Under the pieces are notes generated by a model that made no database searches, was not told where the DNA came from, and saw nothing but the letters and a program-made list of their open reading frames with translations. Positions 26,394 through 35,837 of a stretch of 64,000 nt of DNA are shown piece by piece. The translations under genes were made by a program, and so were the position numbers. Source of the stretch: JACRLW01 sp050181465 (GTDB taxonomy: Bacteria; Planctomycetota; UBA1135; UBA2386); NCBI GenBank assembly GCA_050181465.1, contig JBFXDD010000006.1, positions 124,001 to 188,000 of the forward strand. Direction: 5' to 3'. Position 1 is the first letter of the stretch, and every line of letters starts with the position of its first letter.

Positions 26394-27320
26394 ATGCACG
26401 AATCGGATCCGAACGACGACGAGCTCGCCGAAGTCCTCGCCGAAGTGCGACGGATTCAGGTGCAGGCCGATCGCCTCGTGCGCGAGGTGATGTCCGGCGG
26501 CTACACCTCGGTGTTTCGCGGCAGCGGGCTGGAGTTCGAATCAGTTCGGGAATACGAGCCTGGTGACGATCCGCGCGCCGTCGATTGGAACGTGACCGCG
26601 CGCGTCGGGCGGCCGTACGTGAAGAAGTACGTCGACGAGCGCGAGCTGACCCTCCTGTTCTTGTTCGACGTCTCACCGTCGATGGACGGCGGGTTCGGCG
26701 CATGGTCACTTCGACAGACCGCGGCGCGGGTCTGTGCATGCCTCGCATTGGCGGCTGTTCGCAACGATGACCGCATCGGGCTGTTGACCTTTGCCGCGGA
26801 CGCGCTGCGGTTCGTGCCGCCGAAGAAGGGGCAGCCGCACGCGCTGCGCGTCATCCGTGACATGCTGGTCGTCCGCCAGGGAGGCGCGAGAACCGGACTT
26901 GCAGCCGGCATCGAGCGACTCATGCGGCAGGTTCGCAAGCGCGCGATCGTGTTCGTGGTCTCCGACTTTCTCGCTGACGATTGGCAGATGCCGTTGCGAC
27001 ACCTGGCACGACGGCACGATGTGACCGCGATCCGCTTGTTGCCGCCGGAGTTCGCCGTTCCGAGTTCGCCGGTGGGTCTGATCGATTGCGTCGATCCGGA
27101 GAGCGGCGCGACTCGCCGCATCGACTTCGCCGACGCCCGCGTCCGGGACCGACTGACACGGCTCGCGGACGACTTCGGCGCCGAAGTGATCGATTCCCTG
27201 CGGCGTGCGGGAGTCGACCGGATCGACGTCGGCGTGCCGAGCACGCCTCGCATCGAAGCGATCGTGACTCCCATCCTCGACTACTTCCGCATGCGCGAGC
27301 TGCGCGGAGAGAAGGGTTGA
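26394..27320 (+). CDS. DUF58 / VWA-like protein
   Basis: The 308-residue protein carries the DUF58 signature SVREYEPGDDPRAVDWNVTA near residues 43-62 and a VWA-type metal site FDVSPSMDG near 88-96. It is soluble, without membrane segments. It follows moxR by 2 bases, the standard MoxR-DUF58 pairing. Its stop overlaps the TTG start of the next gene (TTGA). Confidence 0.92.
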   Translation: MHESDPNDDELAEVLAEVRRIQVQADRLVREVMSGGYTSVFRGSGLEFESVREYEPGDDPRAVDWNVTARVGRPYVKKYVDERELTLLFLFDVSPSMDGGFGAWSLRQTAARVCACLALAAVRNDDRIGLLTFAADALRFVPPKKGQPHALRVIRDMLVVRQGGARTGLAAGIERLMRQVRKRAIVFVVSDFLADDWQMPLRHLARRHDVTAIRLLPPEFAVPSSPVGLIDCVDPESGATRRIDFADARVRDRLTRLADDFGAEVIDSLRRAGVDRIDVGVPSTPRIEAIVTPILDYFRMRELRGEKG

Positions 27321-28282
27321 CGCGCGCACGACGGAGCGGAACGGCGTCCACGCCGTGCGCCCGCGTGCTCGCCGGCGGGCTTGCTGGTGTGCTCGCGTGT
27401 GGGGCCATCGCGCGAGCGCAGTCCGACCCCGGTGCGAGTGCGGGCGACGTGGTCACCAGTCTGCGCGCCGGTACCGCGACGCCGCAGTTCGGCGAGCGCT
27501 TCGAACTGACGGTCGAGCGGAGCTGGCCGCGAGCGCTCTCGATCGCCGCCTTCGACCCGGCCTGGCTCGCGCCGCTACATCTCGAAGCGATCGACGACGA
27601 GCGTTCCCAACGCGACGGGCGCACGGTGGAGACGCGCCGCTATCGTGCGTGCGTCTTCGCGCTCGGCGCCGTGGTGGTTCCCGCGAGTCGCACGCCGGGG
27701 CTCGGTGACGTGACGCCCATCACGCTCGACGTGCGAGGTCGTCTCGATCCGATGAACCCGGGAGCTGTCGAGCTCTCCTCCGAGCTGATCGGCGAGACCG
27801 AGGAGTCTTCGCGCGGAGTCTGGATCGGTGTGATCGCCGCGATGGCGGCTGTGCTCGGGACGGCTTGGTGGCGATCGCGACGGCGGCCGCTGCCCGCGGC
27901 ACCGTCGGTCGTTGCTCCTCCGCCGCCATCGCCGCACGCGGTGGCGCGCGAGCGGCTCGTCGCGCTGCGCGGACGCGCCGTCGTGGATGCTCGCGATACC
28001 GATGCTTTCCATGTCGATGCGGCGCACCTCGTGCGCGAGTTCCTCGCCGCGACCGAGCTGCCGTCGGCGATGGAGTGGACGACGGAGGAGATCGCCCGCT
28101 CCCTCCGTGGACTGCCGGCCACCGCGCCTTCGCGAATCGCGGAAGCAATCCCGGTTCTGCGCGCTGCCGATCTCGTGATGTTCGCACGCGGCGGATCGAC
28201 GTCGACCGATCGCACGCGCCTGCTCGAGCGCATCGAAGCGTTGCTCGGCGATAGGGCGACCGGCGAAGGAGCGTCCACGTGA
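27317..28282 (+). CDS. Membrane-anchored protein of the aerotolerance operon (DUF4381-like)
   Basis: TTG 27317 overlaps the DUF58 stop and is preceded by GAGAGAAGGG, a good ribosome site; no better start exists. The 321-residue product has a signal sequence (about residues 13-35), a periplasmic beta region (about 40-170) and one membrane helix (near 180, VWIGVIAAMAAVLGTAWW). A cytoplasmic helical tail of about 130 residues follows. This layout and position match the small BatD- or DUF4381-like proteins of MoxR operons. It overlaps batA by 4 bases (GTGA). Confidence 0.75.
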   Translation: MTRARRSGTASTPCARVLAGGLAGVLACGAIARAQSDPGASAGDVVTSLRAGTATPQFGERFELTVERSWPRALSIAAFDPAWLAPLHLEAIDDERSQRDGRTVETRRYRACVFALGAVVVPASRTPGLGDVTPITLDVRGRLDPMNPGAVELSSELIGETEESSRGVWIGVIAAMAAVLGTAWWRSRRRPLPAAPSVVAPPPPSPHAVARERLVALRGRAVVDARDTDAFHVDAAHLVREFLAATELPSAMEWTTEEIARSLRGLPATAPSRIAEAIPVLRAADLVMFARGGSTSTDRTRLLERIEALLGDRATGEGAST

Positions 28283-29286
28283 TCGGCTTCCTCGGCTCGC
28301 TTCTCTCTCTCGAACGGCTCGAACAACCAGCGTGGTTGTTCGCGTTGCCACTTCTGCTGGTCGTGTTCCTGCTGCGTCGACGTCGAGCTCGTGAGCAGAT
28401 TGCGTGGGTGCCGCTGTCGTTGCGAGGGATGCACGCGCTGCCGCGATCGCGTCGGCAGCGAATGGATGCGCTGCCCGCGATCCTGGAGGCTGTCGCTGCG
28501 GCGGCGTTGATCGTCGCGCTTGCCGGGCCGCGGGAGCGCGTCGCAGTGCCGCGCGTGCGCGAAGGGATCGAGATCGTGCTCTGTCTCGACATCTCGTCGT
28601 CGATGGCGGCGACCGACATGGCGGCGGGGGCGGACCGTCTGGGGGTCGCCAAGACCGCGATGGCGAGCTTCATCGCGGCGCGACCCGACGACCGCATCGC
28701 GCTGTTGACCTTCGCGCGATACCCGGATCTCCGTTGCCCGTCCACGCTCGATCACGCAGCGTTGCTGGAGATCCTCGATGACGTCGAGCGGGTGGCCGAA
28801 GACGACGACGAAGATGCGACCGGCATCGGCCTCGCCGTCGCGCGAGCGGCCGCCATCCTCGAGTCGCGCGGCACGCGATCGCGCGTGGTTGTGCTGGTCA
28901 CCGACGGCGAGGAGAACCTCGCGCGCGATGCGACCGCCGGCGAGATCAGTCCAGCGGAGGCTGCTGCTGCAAGTCGACGCGCGGGTGTGCGGGTGCACAC
29001 GATCGTCGCCGGCACCGGCTCGCGCGCGTCGGACGGCAGTTTCCTTCCGCTCGATACCACCCTCGTGGAGAAGCTGGCGCGGGACACCAAGGGCCAGTTC
29101 TTTCCCGCTCGAGACGCCGTTGCGATCCAAGCCGTTTATGAACACATCGATCGGCTCGAGAAGGCGGCCTTCGAAGAGCCGCGCTTTCGCTTCGACGATC
29201 GTTGGTTGCCGTTCGCGCTGACGGCCTCGCTCGCGTGGCTGCTCGCGAGACTGCTTCGGTTGGCGGCGATGGGAGGGGCGGCATGA
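28279..29286 (+). CDS. batA: VWA-domain membrane protein, BatA-like
   Basis: The 335-residue protein has an N-terminal hydrophobic segment (LFALPLLLVVFLLRRRR), a second one at about 68-82, and a VWA domain with an intact MIDAS motif LDISSSM. TDGEEN follows later. A C-terminal membrane segment lies near 310-328. BatA/BatB proteins are linked by name to aerotolerance in Bacteroides. GTG 28279 shares GTGA with the previous stop, and its own stop overlaps batB by 4 bases. Confidence 0.9.
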   Translation: MIGFLGSLLSLERLEQPAWLFALPLLLVVFLLRRRRAREQIAWVPLSLRGMHALPRSRRQRMDALPAILEAVAAAALIVALAGPRERVAVPRVREGIEIVLCLDISSSMAATDMAAGADRLGVAKTAMASFIAARPDDRIALLTFARYPDLRCPSTLDHAALLEILDDVERVAEDDDEDATGIGLAVARAAAILESRGTRSRVVVLVTDGEENLARDATAGEISPAEAAAASRRAGVRVHTIVAGTGSRASDGSFLPLDTTLVEKLARDTKGQFFPARDAVAIQAVYEHIDRLEKAAFEEPRFRFDDRWLPFALTASLAWLLARLLRLAAMGGAA

Positions 29287-30305
29287 GCGACTGGTTTCAA
29301 CGGCCCATGCTGCTGATCGGCGTTGTGCTGGTCGCGGTACTGGCGCTGGCTCACATCGCTCGACGCAGTCGTGATCGCGCTCGCATTGCGTCGTGGGTGG
29401 GTCGCCGGGTCGCGCGACTGCGCCGCGGCGCGAGCGCGCGCGCGATCGAGCGCGGCATGTACGCATCGTTGGTCGGGTTGGCACTCGTGTGGGTGGGCAT
29501 CGCCACGCCGACCTACGGCGAGCGTGCGCGCACGGCGGAGTCCGCCGGCAGCGATCTCGCGATCTGTGTCGACGTCTCGCGTTCGATGCTCGCGCGTGAT
29601 GTCGCGCCCGATCGACTGCGTCGGGTGATCGCCGAGATCGAGGCGCTCCTCGAACGAAGCGCCGGTGATCGCATCGCGCTCATCGCATTCGCCGGTGAAG
29701 CGCGCCGCATGGCGCCGCTGACCGACGACCCGACCGCCTTGCGCGAACTCGCGAGGACGCTCTCGCCGGCTACCGTGTCGCTCGGCGGCACCGATCTCGC
29801 CGCCGCGATCACGATGGGCCGAGCGGCGCTGGCGACCGATCGCGAGCGCGCGCGATCGATCGTGCTCCTGACCGACGGTGAGGATCGCAACGATCGCGGG
29901 CGCGACGCTGCCGTCGCTGCCGCGAAGGACGGGATCGTGGTTCACTCGATCGGGTTCGGATCGGCGGAAGGCAGCAAGATCCCGATCGAGGTGGACGGCA
30001 TCGAGACCTTCCTGCGCGACTCGCAGGGTGCCGATGTCGTCACCGCACTCGACCCTTCGAGTCTGCGTGCGATCGCCGATGCGGGCGGTGGCGTCTACGT
30101 CGACGGCAATGCCCGTGACCTCGCTCTCGTCGACCTGCACGCTCGGCGGATCGGACCGCTCGCCCGCGCTCGCGCGGCAGAGACGATCGGCAGCGATCTC
30201 ATTCCTCGGCAGCGTTGGTGTCTCGTTCCGGCGTTGCTGCTGCTGTGCTTCGCGCTGTCGGGGCCACGCGAGGCTCGCGGACGGTCCAACCCAGCAGACG
30301 GGTGA
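29283..30305 (+). CDS. batB: VWA-domain membrane protein, BatB-like
   Basis: The 340-residue protein starts at ATG 29283 (ATGA overlap with batA). It has a first membrane helix at about 10-22, a second at about 60-78, MIDAS motif VDVSRSM, LTDGEDRND and a final hydrophobic segment. The last 107 bases overlap the 3' end of the convergent aldehyde-dehydrogenase-like gene. In most genomes batC would follow directly; here two unrelated genes intervene (30199-33706). Confidence 0.9.
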   Translation: MSDWFQRPMLLIGVVLVAVLALAHIARRSRDRARIASWVGRRVARLRRGASARAIERGMYASLVGLALVWVGIATPTYGERARTAESAGSDLAICVDVSRSMLARDVAPDRLRRVIAEIEALLERSAGDRIALIAFAGEARRMAPLTDDPTALRELARTLSPATVSLGGTDLAAAITMGRAALATDRERARSIVLLTDGEDRNDRGRDAAVAAAKDGIVVHSIGFGSAEGSKIPIEVDGIETFLRDSQGADVVTALDPSSLRAIADAGGGVYVDGNARDLALVDLHARRIGPLARARAAETIGSDLIPRQRWCLVPALLLLCFALSGPREARGRSNPADG

Positions 30306-31794
30306 GAGCGGCCGGGAGGTTCCGCACACTGGGCTCCACCGTGAGGGACAGCAACGCTCTCGCCGCGCCGCGCGGCGCGCGGGCCGCACGGCGCCAGATC
30401 GGCACGGGCCAGCTCCGCAACGGTGCTTCGATCGTGGTGCGCTCGACGTCGAGACCGATCCGACGGTGATTCGTGAAACCGCGACCGGACGCAAAGGCGC
30501 TGCCGCGCGAGGAATGCACTCCGCCCCACGGTGATGCGGCGAAGGCGTAGCCGAGAGCTGCCCAACAGTTGGTTGCGAGGGTGCCGTACTCGAGGCGCGA
30601 GGCAGCGCGCTGCAAGGTGTCTCGGTCCGACCGGTGGATGCGCTTGGGGACGAACAACTGCGCGGCGAGCGTCCCGAACAACTCCTGATTGCAGAAGTCC
30701 ACGGCATCGTCGAGGTAGCTTGCGAGGTCGTCGGCCTCGAGTGCGAGTTGCCACGCGACCGGCGCGAAGCACTCTTCGCCGAACTCGACGGGCGGCTCGC
30801 GACGCTGCGCGTCGAGCAGGCGAGAGTGCACGGGTCGATCGGGGTCGAAACTCGCACCGACCGCGCGATGCAGGCTGTCGAGCGCACCGGGATACCAGAG
30901 CGTGCGTGGCGTCGCTGCCGCGAGCGCGCTGCGGAGTCGAGCGAGGAACTCGGCACGCTGCGACCAGCGTCGCGCGGTCACGATCACCCGCGGTGTCACG
31001 CAGTTGAACCCGCCGTGATGGGTGAGCATCGCAGCGACCTCGTCGACCATCACGCTGAGTTCACGAGGGCGGTACGCCAGCGGCACGATGACGAGCGGCG
31101 TCACGTTGCCGAGTTCTGCGGTGAGGCGAGGTGGCGACGACCGTGCGGTCAACGTCCGTTCCAGTGCGGCAAGCGTTCGGCCGGCACCGGTCAGGTGGAT
31201 CGCAGTGAAGGACTCATCGAGGGCCAGCGTTCGCGCGAGCGCGGCATCGCCCACGAGGACTTCGACCGTGTCGACCCCCAGCGGAACGAACACCTCGCGA
31301 AGGATCGGCGCCAGCGCCGCGAGGCCGGGCGGCAGCTTCACGGTCACGCGCGGTGACTTTGAACACAGAAGTTGCAGGCAATCGGTGACCGCGAGTGCCG
31401 AGACGTTGCCCGCTGCGAGGACGAGTCCGCGACCGCCGCGCATCGCCGGCCGTGAGTTGCCTGCGGCGTCGGCGCGGTAGTGCGTTCGGAGACGATAGTC
31501 GCGAAACAGCAACGCATCGAAGGGGAGGGCTGGAAGACCGTCGACGCTCGCCGCCTGCGGTCTTGAGGGTCCGCCGCGTTCGCGCTCGGCAAGCGTGCGC
31601 TCCCAGAGCGCGAGCGAGCGCGCGGCGACGAGGGGGCCGTGCGTCCACTCCTCGAAGGCGAGGGCGGAGGCAGGATCGAGATCCTTGCGTCGGCATTCGA
31701 CCTCCACCCAATCCGCCGCGACGGCGCAGAGTCGCGCACGACATTCGGCGAGTGTTGCCGCCGGGGGCTGCGCCGGCGCAGTTCGAGACGCCAT
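30199..31794 (-). CDS. Aldehyde-dehydrogenase-superfamily protein
   Basis: The product is about 531 residues from ATG 31794; ATG 31815 and 31854 are alternatives that would run into the opposite gene's promoter. The ALDH fold is indicated by TAELGNVTPLVIVP, whose Glu227 corresponds to the general base, and by HHGGFNCVTPRVIV, whose Cys265 would be the nucleophile. Sequence between these points is divergent, so the substrate is unknown; an acyl-CoA or long-chain aldehyde role is possible. It lies against the flow of the surrounding bat genes and overlaps batB by 107 bases, suggesting a later insertion. Confidence 0.75.
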   Translation of the reverse strand: MASRTAPAQPPAATLAECRARLCAVAADWVEVECRRKDLDPASALAFEEWTHGPLVAARSLALWERTLAERERGGPSRPQAASVDGLPALPFDALLFRDYRLRTHYRADAAGNSRPAMRGGRGLVLAAGNVSALAVTDCLQLLCSKSPRVTVKLPPGLAALAPILREVFVPLGVDTVEVLVGDAALARTLALDESFTAIHLTGAGRTLAALERTLTARSSPPRLTAELGNVTPLVIVPLAYRPRELSVMVDEVAAMLTHHGGFNCVTPRVIVTARRWSQRAEFLARLRSALAAATPRTLWYPGALDSLHRAVGASFDPDRPVHSRLLDAQRREPPVEFGEECFAPVAWQLALEADDLASYLDDAVDFCNQELFGTLAAQLFVPKRIHRSDRDTLQRAASRLEYGTLATNCWAALGYAFAASPWGGVHSSRGSAFASGRGFTNHRRIGLDVERTTIEAPLRSWPVPIWRRAARAPRGAARALLSLTVEPSVRNLPAALTRLLGWTVREPRVAPTARSTAAATPERDTNAAEE

Positions 31795-31820
31795 CACTGC
31801 ATCGGTGCCGACCATCGAGC

Positions 31821-31826
31821 TATCAT
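31821..31826 (+). promoter_or_regulatory. Candidate -10 box (TATCAT) for the redox gene and batCDE
   Basis: GAGCTATCATCC lies 26 bases before ATG 31853 and fits the GCTAnnnT pattern seen before other genes in this window. No convincing -35 box is present. It would restart transcription after the inserted opposite-strand gene. Confidence 0.4.
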
Positions 31827-31852
31827 CCGACCCGGCATCCGTCCGCGAATCC

Positions 31853-33706
31853 ATGCTTCCACCGCTCAGCCGCGCTCGCCCTACTTTGGCTGCATCGCTG
31901 GCGGCACTGGTTCTCGGTGTCGTGGCGCCCCAGTCGCCGGCGGCGGCGACACAAGAGCCGCTGCCAGGAGCGGCCCAGGAGCCGTCGCCCCGAGTCGAGC
32001 CGGTGCGGATCGGCGAAGTGGTGGACGACGTCGCCGTGGTCGACGTGCGCGGTCAACGTCGTCGGCTCGCGGACCTCGGGGATGCGAGCGCGTTCGTGCT
32101 CTTGTTCGTCACCTGCGACTGCCCGATGGTCGGTCGGGTGTTCCCGGCCTTCGAGTCGCTCGCTCAGCGATTCCGCGATCGCGGTGTGCGCTTCGTCGCC
32201 GTGAACTGTTCGCGCAGCGACTCGATCCGCGCGATGGCCGATCAGGCGCTGGAGTACCGACAGAGCGCGTTCTTCGTGCGCGATCCTGGACTGACGCTGA
32301 CGCGGGCGCTCGGGGTCGACCGCACGACTACCGCAGTCGTCCTCGACGGGGATCGTCATCTTCGCTACCGCGGGCGCATCGACGATCGCGTGCGTTACGC
32401 CAATGTCCGCGACGATGCGTCGCGCGAGGACTTGCGGCTCGCGATCGAGGCCGTTCTCGACGGGAAGGCCGTCGAAGTCGCCGTGACCGACGCGGAAGGC
32501 TGCAAGGTCGGTCTCGGTGAGAGGGTGCCGGTCGCCGATGCGCCGACCTGGAATGGCTTGGTACATTCGATCGTGCAACGACGCTGCGTGCCGTGTCATC
32601 GCGACGGGGGAGCAGCGCCGTTTCCGCTCGAAGATCACGAGGATGTGCTCGATCAGCTCGAGATGATCGGTGAGGTCGTCGAGCGGCAGCGTATGCCGCC
32701 GTGGCATGCCAGCGATGCCTACGGCGAGTTCATCAACCGTCGCGAACTCGGTGACGATGAGCGTCGCGCCCTGCTCGACTTCGTCCGCGCCGGCGCGCCG
32801 CGCGGAGACGGTGAAGCGCTCACGGCAACACCCGACTCGCAACTGCCCAAGTGGCGCATCGGCGAACCCGACCTGGTCCTGCGGTCGGTCGGACCGATGC
32901 GACTGCCTGCGGACGGCGTGATTCCGTATGCCTACATCGTGTTGCCGCACGACTTCCGCGTCGACACCTGGATCGAGGCGGTGGAGATCCGGCCGTCGAA
33001 CAAGCGTGTTCTGCATCACGCAAACCTCGCGGCGTTTCGGCCGCAGGACGGCTTCTCGCAGGACGGCTTCATCACCGGCTTCGTGCCGGGCGGCGATGCG
33101 ATGATCCTCGATCCGGGTACCGCGATGCGGATCCCGGCCGGCTCGCGACTCGGACTCCAGGCGCACTACGTGACGACCGGCAAGCCGGAGACCGACCGGA
33201 TCGAGGTCGGCCTTCGGTTCCCCCGCGGGCGGGTCGAGCGTGTCGCCGAAGTGCATGTGATCTCGAACCGGCGCTTCCGCATTCCTCCCGGTGTGCACGA
33301 CCACGAGGTGCGCGCGCGACGCACGCTCGCTCACGACATCACGGTGATCGGCTACTTCGCGCACATGCATCTTCGCGGTCGCGACATGACCTTCGCTGCG
33401 GTCGATCCAGCCGGTGCCGAGTCGATCCTGCTGCGCATACCCAACTACGACTTCGAGTGGCAGTCGTCGTACCGGTGCAAGCCTGGTGCAGTGCGGTTGG
33501 CGGCCGGCACGCGCTTGACCGTCGTTGCTCACTTCGACAACAGCGCGTTCAACCCGTTCAATCCCGATCCGAGCGCTGAAGTGCGTTTCGGTGAGCAGAC
33601 CTTCGACGAGATGATGTACGGGTTCGTGTATGCGACGCGGGATGGTTCGGCGGCGAACCTCGACATCGATCCGGCCACCGGCGCGGTGCGCACGGAGGCG
33701 CGGTGA
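31853..33706 (+). CDS. Exported thioredoxin-like / cytochrome c / copper monooxygenase-like fusion
   Basis: The 617-residue protein has a signal peptide (about residues 1-32). Residues 50-205 form an AhpC/TSA-type thioredoxin domain whose active site reads VTCDCPM, with Cys88 and Cys90. A haem site RRCVPCHRDGG follows (CxxCH, residues 245-249) with a mono-haem cytochrome-like region to about 325. Residues 340-600 resemble the two-lobed copper type II ascorbate-dependent monooxygenase fold (KRVLHHANL and YFAHMHLRGRDM as candidate copper histidines). Similar fusions are common in planctomycetes and acidobacteria. The substrate is unknown. Its stop overlaps batC (GTGA). Confidence 0.85.
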   Translation: MLPPLSRARPTLAASLAALVLGVVAPQSPAAATQEPLPGAAQEPSPRVEPVRIGEVVDDVAVVDVRGQRRRLADLGDASAFVLLFVTCDCPMVGRVFPAFESLAQRFRDRGVRFVAVNCSRSDSIRAMADQALEYRQSAFFVRDPGLTLTRALGVDRTTTAVVLDGDRHLRYRGRIDDRVRYANVRDDASREDLRLAIEAVLDGKAVEVAVTDAEGCKVGLGERVPVADAPTWNGLVHSIVQRRCVPCHRDGGAAPFPLEDHEDVLDQLEMIGEVVERQRMPPWHASDAYGEFINRRELGDDERRALLDFVRAGAPRGDGEALTATPDSQLPKWRIGEPDLVLRSVGPMRLPADGVIPYAYIVLPHDFRVDTWIEAVEIRPSNKRVLHHANLAAFRPQDGFSQDGFITGFVPGGDAMILDPGTAMRIPAGSRLGLQAHYVTTGKPETDRIEVGLRFPRGRVERVAEVHVISNRRFRIPPGVHDHEVRARRTLAHDITVIGYFAHMHLRGRDMTFAAVDPAGAESILLRIPNYDFEWQSSYRCKPGAVRLAAGTRLTVVAHFDNSAFNPFNPDPSAEVRFGEQTFDEMMYGFVYATRDGSAANLDIDPATGAVRTEAR

Positions 33707-34419
33707 AGATCGCCCTCGTCGTCGTCGTCATCGCGCTCACGCAGGCGAGTTCGAGCGATGCGGTTCGCGCCTATCGCGAAGGTCGCTGGCGAGACGCGCA
33801 CCTGCAGTTCCAGGCCGTCTTGGCATCGGCCGGTGAGGACGCTTCGGCAGCTCTCTGTCACGACGCCGCGATCGCCGCCTGGCGTTCCGGCGAGCTGCGT
33901 GCGGCCGAGATCTCGATCGAGCGCGCCGCGAAGCTCGATGCAGAACGCTTCGCCGGTCTGCGCGACGCGTTGCTCGGCAACCTTGCGTTCGGCCGCGCCG
34001 AGATCGCAGCGGCGCAGGCGGCGGCGGTCGAGTCGGAGCCCTTCGCGCTCGATCTCGCGATCGGCTACGCGGAGTCGGCGCAGCGCTTGTGGAGTGCACG
34101 CGCACTCGCGGAGCCGAGCGACGCTGCGGCACTTCGGAACGCGGAACGCGCGACGATCCTCCTGAGCAAGCTGCGCGCCGATCGCGCGGCTCGTGAGGAG
34201 AAGGCCAAACAGGGCGGCAAGGCCAAGGAGAACCTCGTGCCGCCGGACCAGCCGCAGCCCAAGCCGGATGCACGCAACGAGGGTTCCTCGCAGCCGGAGG
34301 CTGCGCCGGTCGACCCGGCGCGAATCGCGGAGCTGCTGTTGAACAAGGAACGCGAACGGGATCGTCGACGGGCCGTTCGCCGGGACACCAAGAGCAGGTC
34401 GGTGGAGCAGGATTGGTGA
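33703..34419 (+). CDS. batC: BatC-like TPR protein
   Basis: The 238-residue protein starts at GTG 33703, overlapping the preceding stop. A signal sequence (MKIALVVVVIALTQASS) precedes TPR-like helices (AVRAYREGRWRDAHLQFQAV) to about 150. A Lys/Pro-rich linker and a charged tail follow. Position before batD, size and repeats match BatC. It overlaps batD by 4 bases. Confidence 0.8.
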   Translation: MKIALVVVVIALTQASSSDAVRAYREGRWRDAHLQFQAVLASAGEDASAALCHDAAIAAWRSGELRAAEISIERAAKLDAERFAGLRDALLGNLAFGRAEIAAAQAAAVESEPFALDLAIGYAESAQRLWSARALAEPSDAAALRNAERATILLSKLRADRAAREEKAKQGGKAKENLVPPDQPQPKPDARNEGSSQPEAAPVDPARIAELLLNKERERDRRRAVRRDTKSRSVEQDW

Positions 34420-35837
34420 GCGGATTGCGACGGCCGGTTCGCCGCGGCTTGATGTTCGGCTGGTTGGGACTCGCGACCGCGGCCGTGCACGCCCAGGAGA
34501 CTGTCGATCCGTCGATCGCGTTCGTCGAACTCGAGTCGAGCCGCTCGCAACTCGTGATCGGGGAGCGCTTCGAGTTGATCCTGAGATTCGGCGTGGATCG
34601 CGCGCGCTTGGAGGATCTGCTGCAGCCGGTTCGCCGGCGACTCGAGGTTCCCGTCGTGTTGTCGTGCCGTTGGTTGCGGGAGCCGCGCGGGGTCGTCGCA
34701 TCGGCGCGACCGGCTGGTCCCGGAACCTTGCGCACCCTGTTGGACGCGGAGATTGCACAGTCCCACGCGGAGCCGGATCGGGAGCGCGACGGGCGGCGCT
34801 TCGCGGTGTTCGCGGTGCATCGTGCCTATGTCGCGCAGGCGGTGGGCGAGTTCACCGTGGATGGCCCCGAACTCCGCGCCGAGTTCGCGACGGGCTATCG
34901 CAACGATTTGCTCGCCGGTCGAATTCCGACCGGAAAGGAGCCGATCGCGATCCAAGGTGCGAGTTTGGAGTTGTCGATCGCGGCATTGCCGATCGAAGGT
35001 CGTCCCCCCGAGTTCCGCGGCGCGGTCGGCGACTTCTCGCTCCACGCGGAGTTCGCGACGTCGACCGCGACTGGCCCGGATGTCGTGACGCTGCTGCTCG
35101 ATATTTCCGGCGACGGCGAATGGCACGGTTTCGACGCGCCGCGCATCGGGTCGCAGCTCGGCGTGCATGAACTCGGCGCCGTCGAGGTGCCGATGTCCGA
35201 TCGTCGTCGGATCGCCTACGACCTTCGCGTCGGTGCTAGTCCGCCGCGTGGACCCGCGTCGATTCGATTGAGTACCTTCGTGCCGGGGCCGGTCGGCGGA
35301 TGGCGCGAGGTCGCGACCGAAGCGATCGAGTGGCCGGCGTCGTTCCGCGGCAGCGTTTCGCCGACGAACGCAAGGCCGCCGCTGCGCGACGTCACCGAGT
35401 TTCGAATCGGGAGTGGCGACCGGTCCGCGGTGCTCGCTGTGGTCGCCGTGCTCGGTCTCGCGGTCCTGCCGACGTTGGTGTTCGTGGGTTGGTCGAGCCT
35501 GCGGCGGGCGCGGGAGCGTCGTAACGCGGATCCACTCGGCCGGCGCGCGCGAGCTGCCCACGCCCAGTTCCGTGCGACGGTCGATCGGGACACGACAGCC
35601 GTCGTCGAGTATCTCGCTGCCCGGCTGCGCACCTCCACCGCTGCGGTGATCGCTCCCGATCTCGCGGATCGTTTGGTTGCAGCCGGAATCGTCGAGTCGC
35701 TCGCGCGTAGCACCGCGGAGTTCGTGTTTGCGGGTACGGCGGCACGCTACGGCGCTGCGGCTGTCGATCGCGAGAATGCGGACGATCTCGTCGAGCGACT
35801 CGAGGCAGAGTTCCGCCATTCGGAGGGTTCCTCGTGA
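34416..35837 (+). CDS. batD: BatD-like membrane protein
   Basis: The 473-residue protein starts at GTG 34416 (GTGA overlap). A signal sequence (about residues 9-28) is followed by a long periplasmic beta region. This contains EFRGAVGDFSLHAEFA and VVTLLLDISGDGEW, which match the conserved core of BatD/oxygen-tolerance proteins. One membrane helix lies near 330-350 and a cytoplasmic tail follows. It overlaps the next gene by 4 bases. Confidence 0.85.
   Translation: MSGLRRPVRRGLMFGWLGLATAAVHAQETVDPSIAFVELESSRSQLVIGERFELILRFGVDRARLEDLLQPVRRRLEVPVVLSCRWLREPRGVVASARPAGPGTLRTLLDAEIAQSHAEPDRERDGRRFAVFAVHRAYVAQAVGEFTVDGPELRAEFATGYRNDLLAGRIPTGKEPIAIQGASLELSIAALPIEGRPPEFRGAVGDFSLHAEFATSTATGPDVVTLLLDISGDGEWHGFDAPRIGSQLGVHELGAVEVPMSDRRRIAYDLRVGASPPRGPASIRLSTFVPGPVGGWREVATEAIEWPASFRGSVSPTNARPPLRDVTEFRIGSGDRSAVLAVVAVLGLAVLPTLVFVGWSSLRRARERRNADPLGRRARAAHAQFRATVDRDTTAVVEYLAARLRTSTAAVIAPDLADRLVAAGIVESLARSTAEFVFAGTAARYGAAAVDRENADDLVERLEAEFRHSEGSS

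Noticed and set aside
31595..31852. Longer N-terminus for the thioredoxin/cytochrome fusion
   Set aside because: It would hide the signal peptide that begins at ATG 31853 and overlaps the opposite-strand gene.
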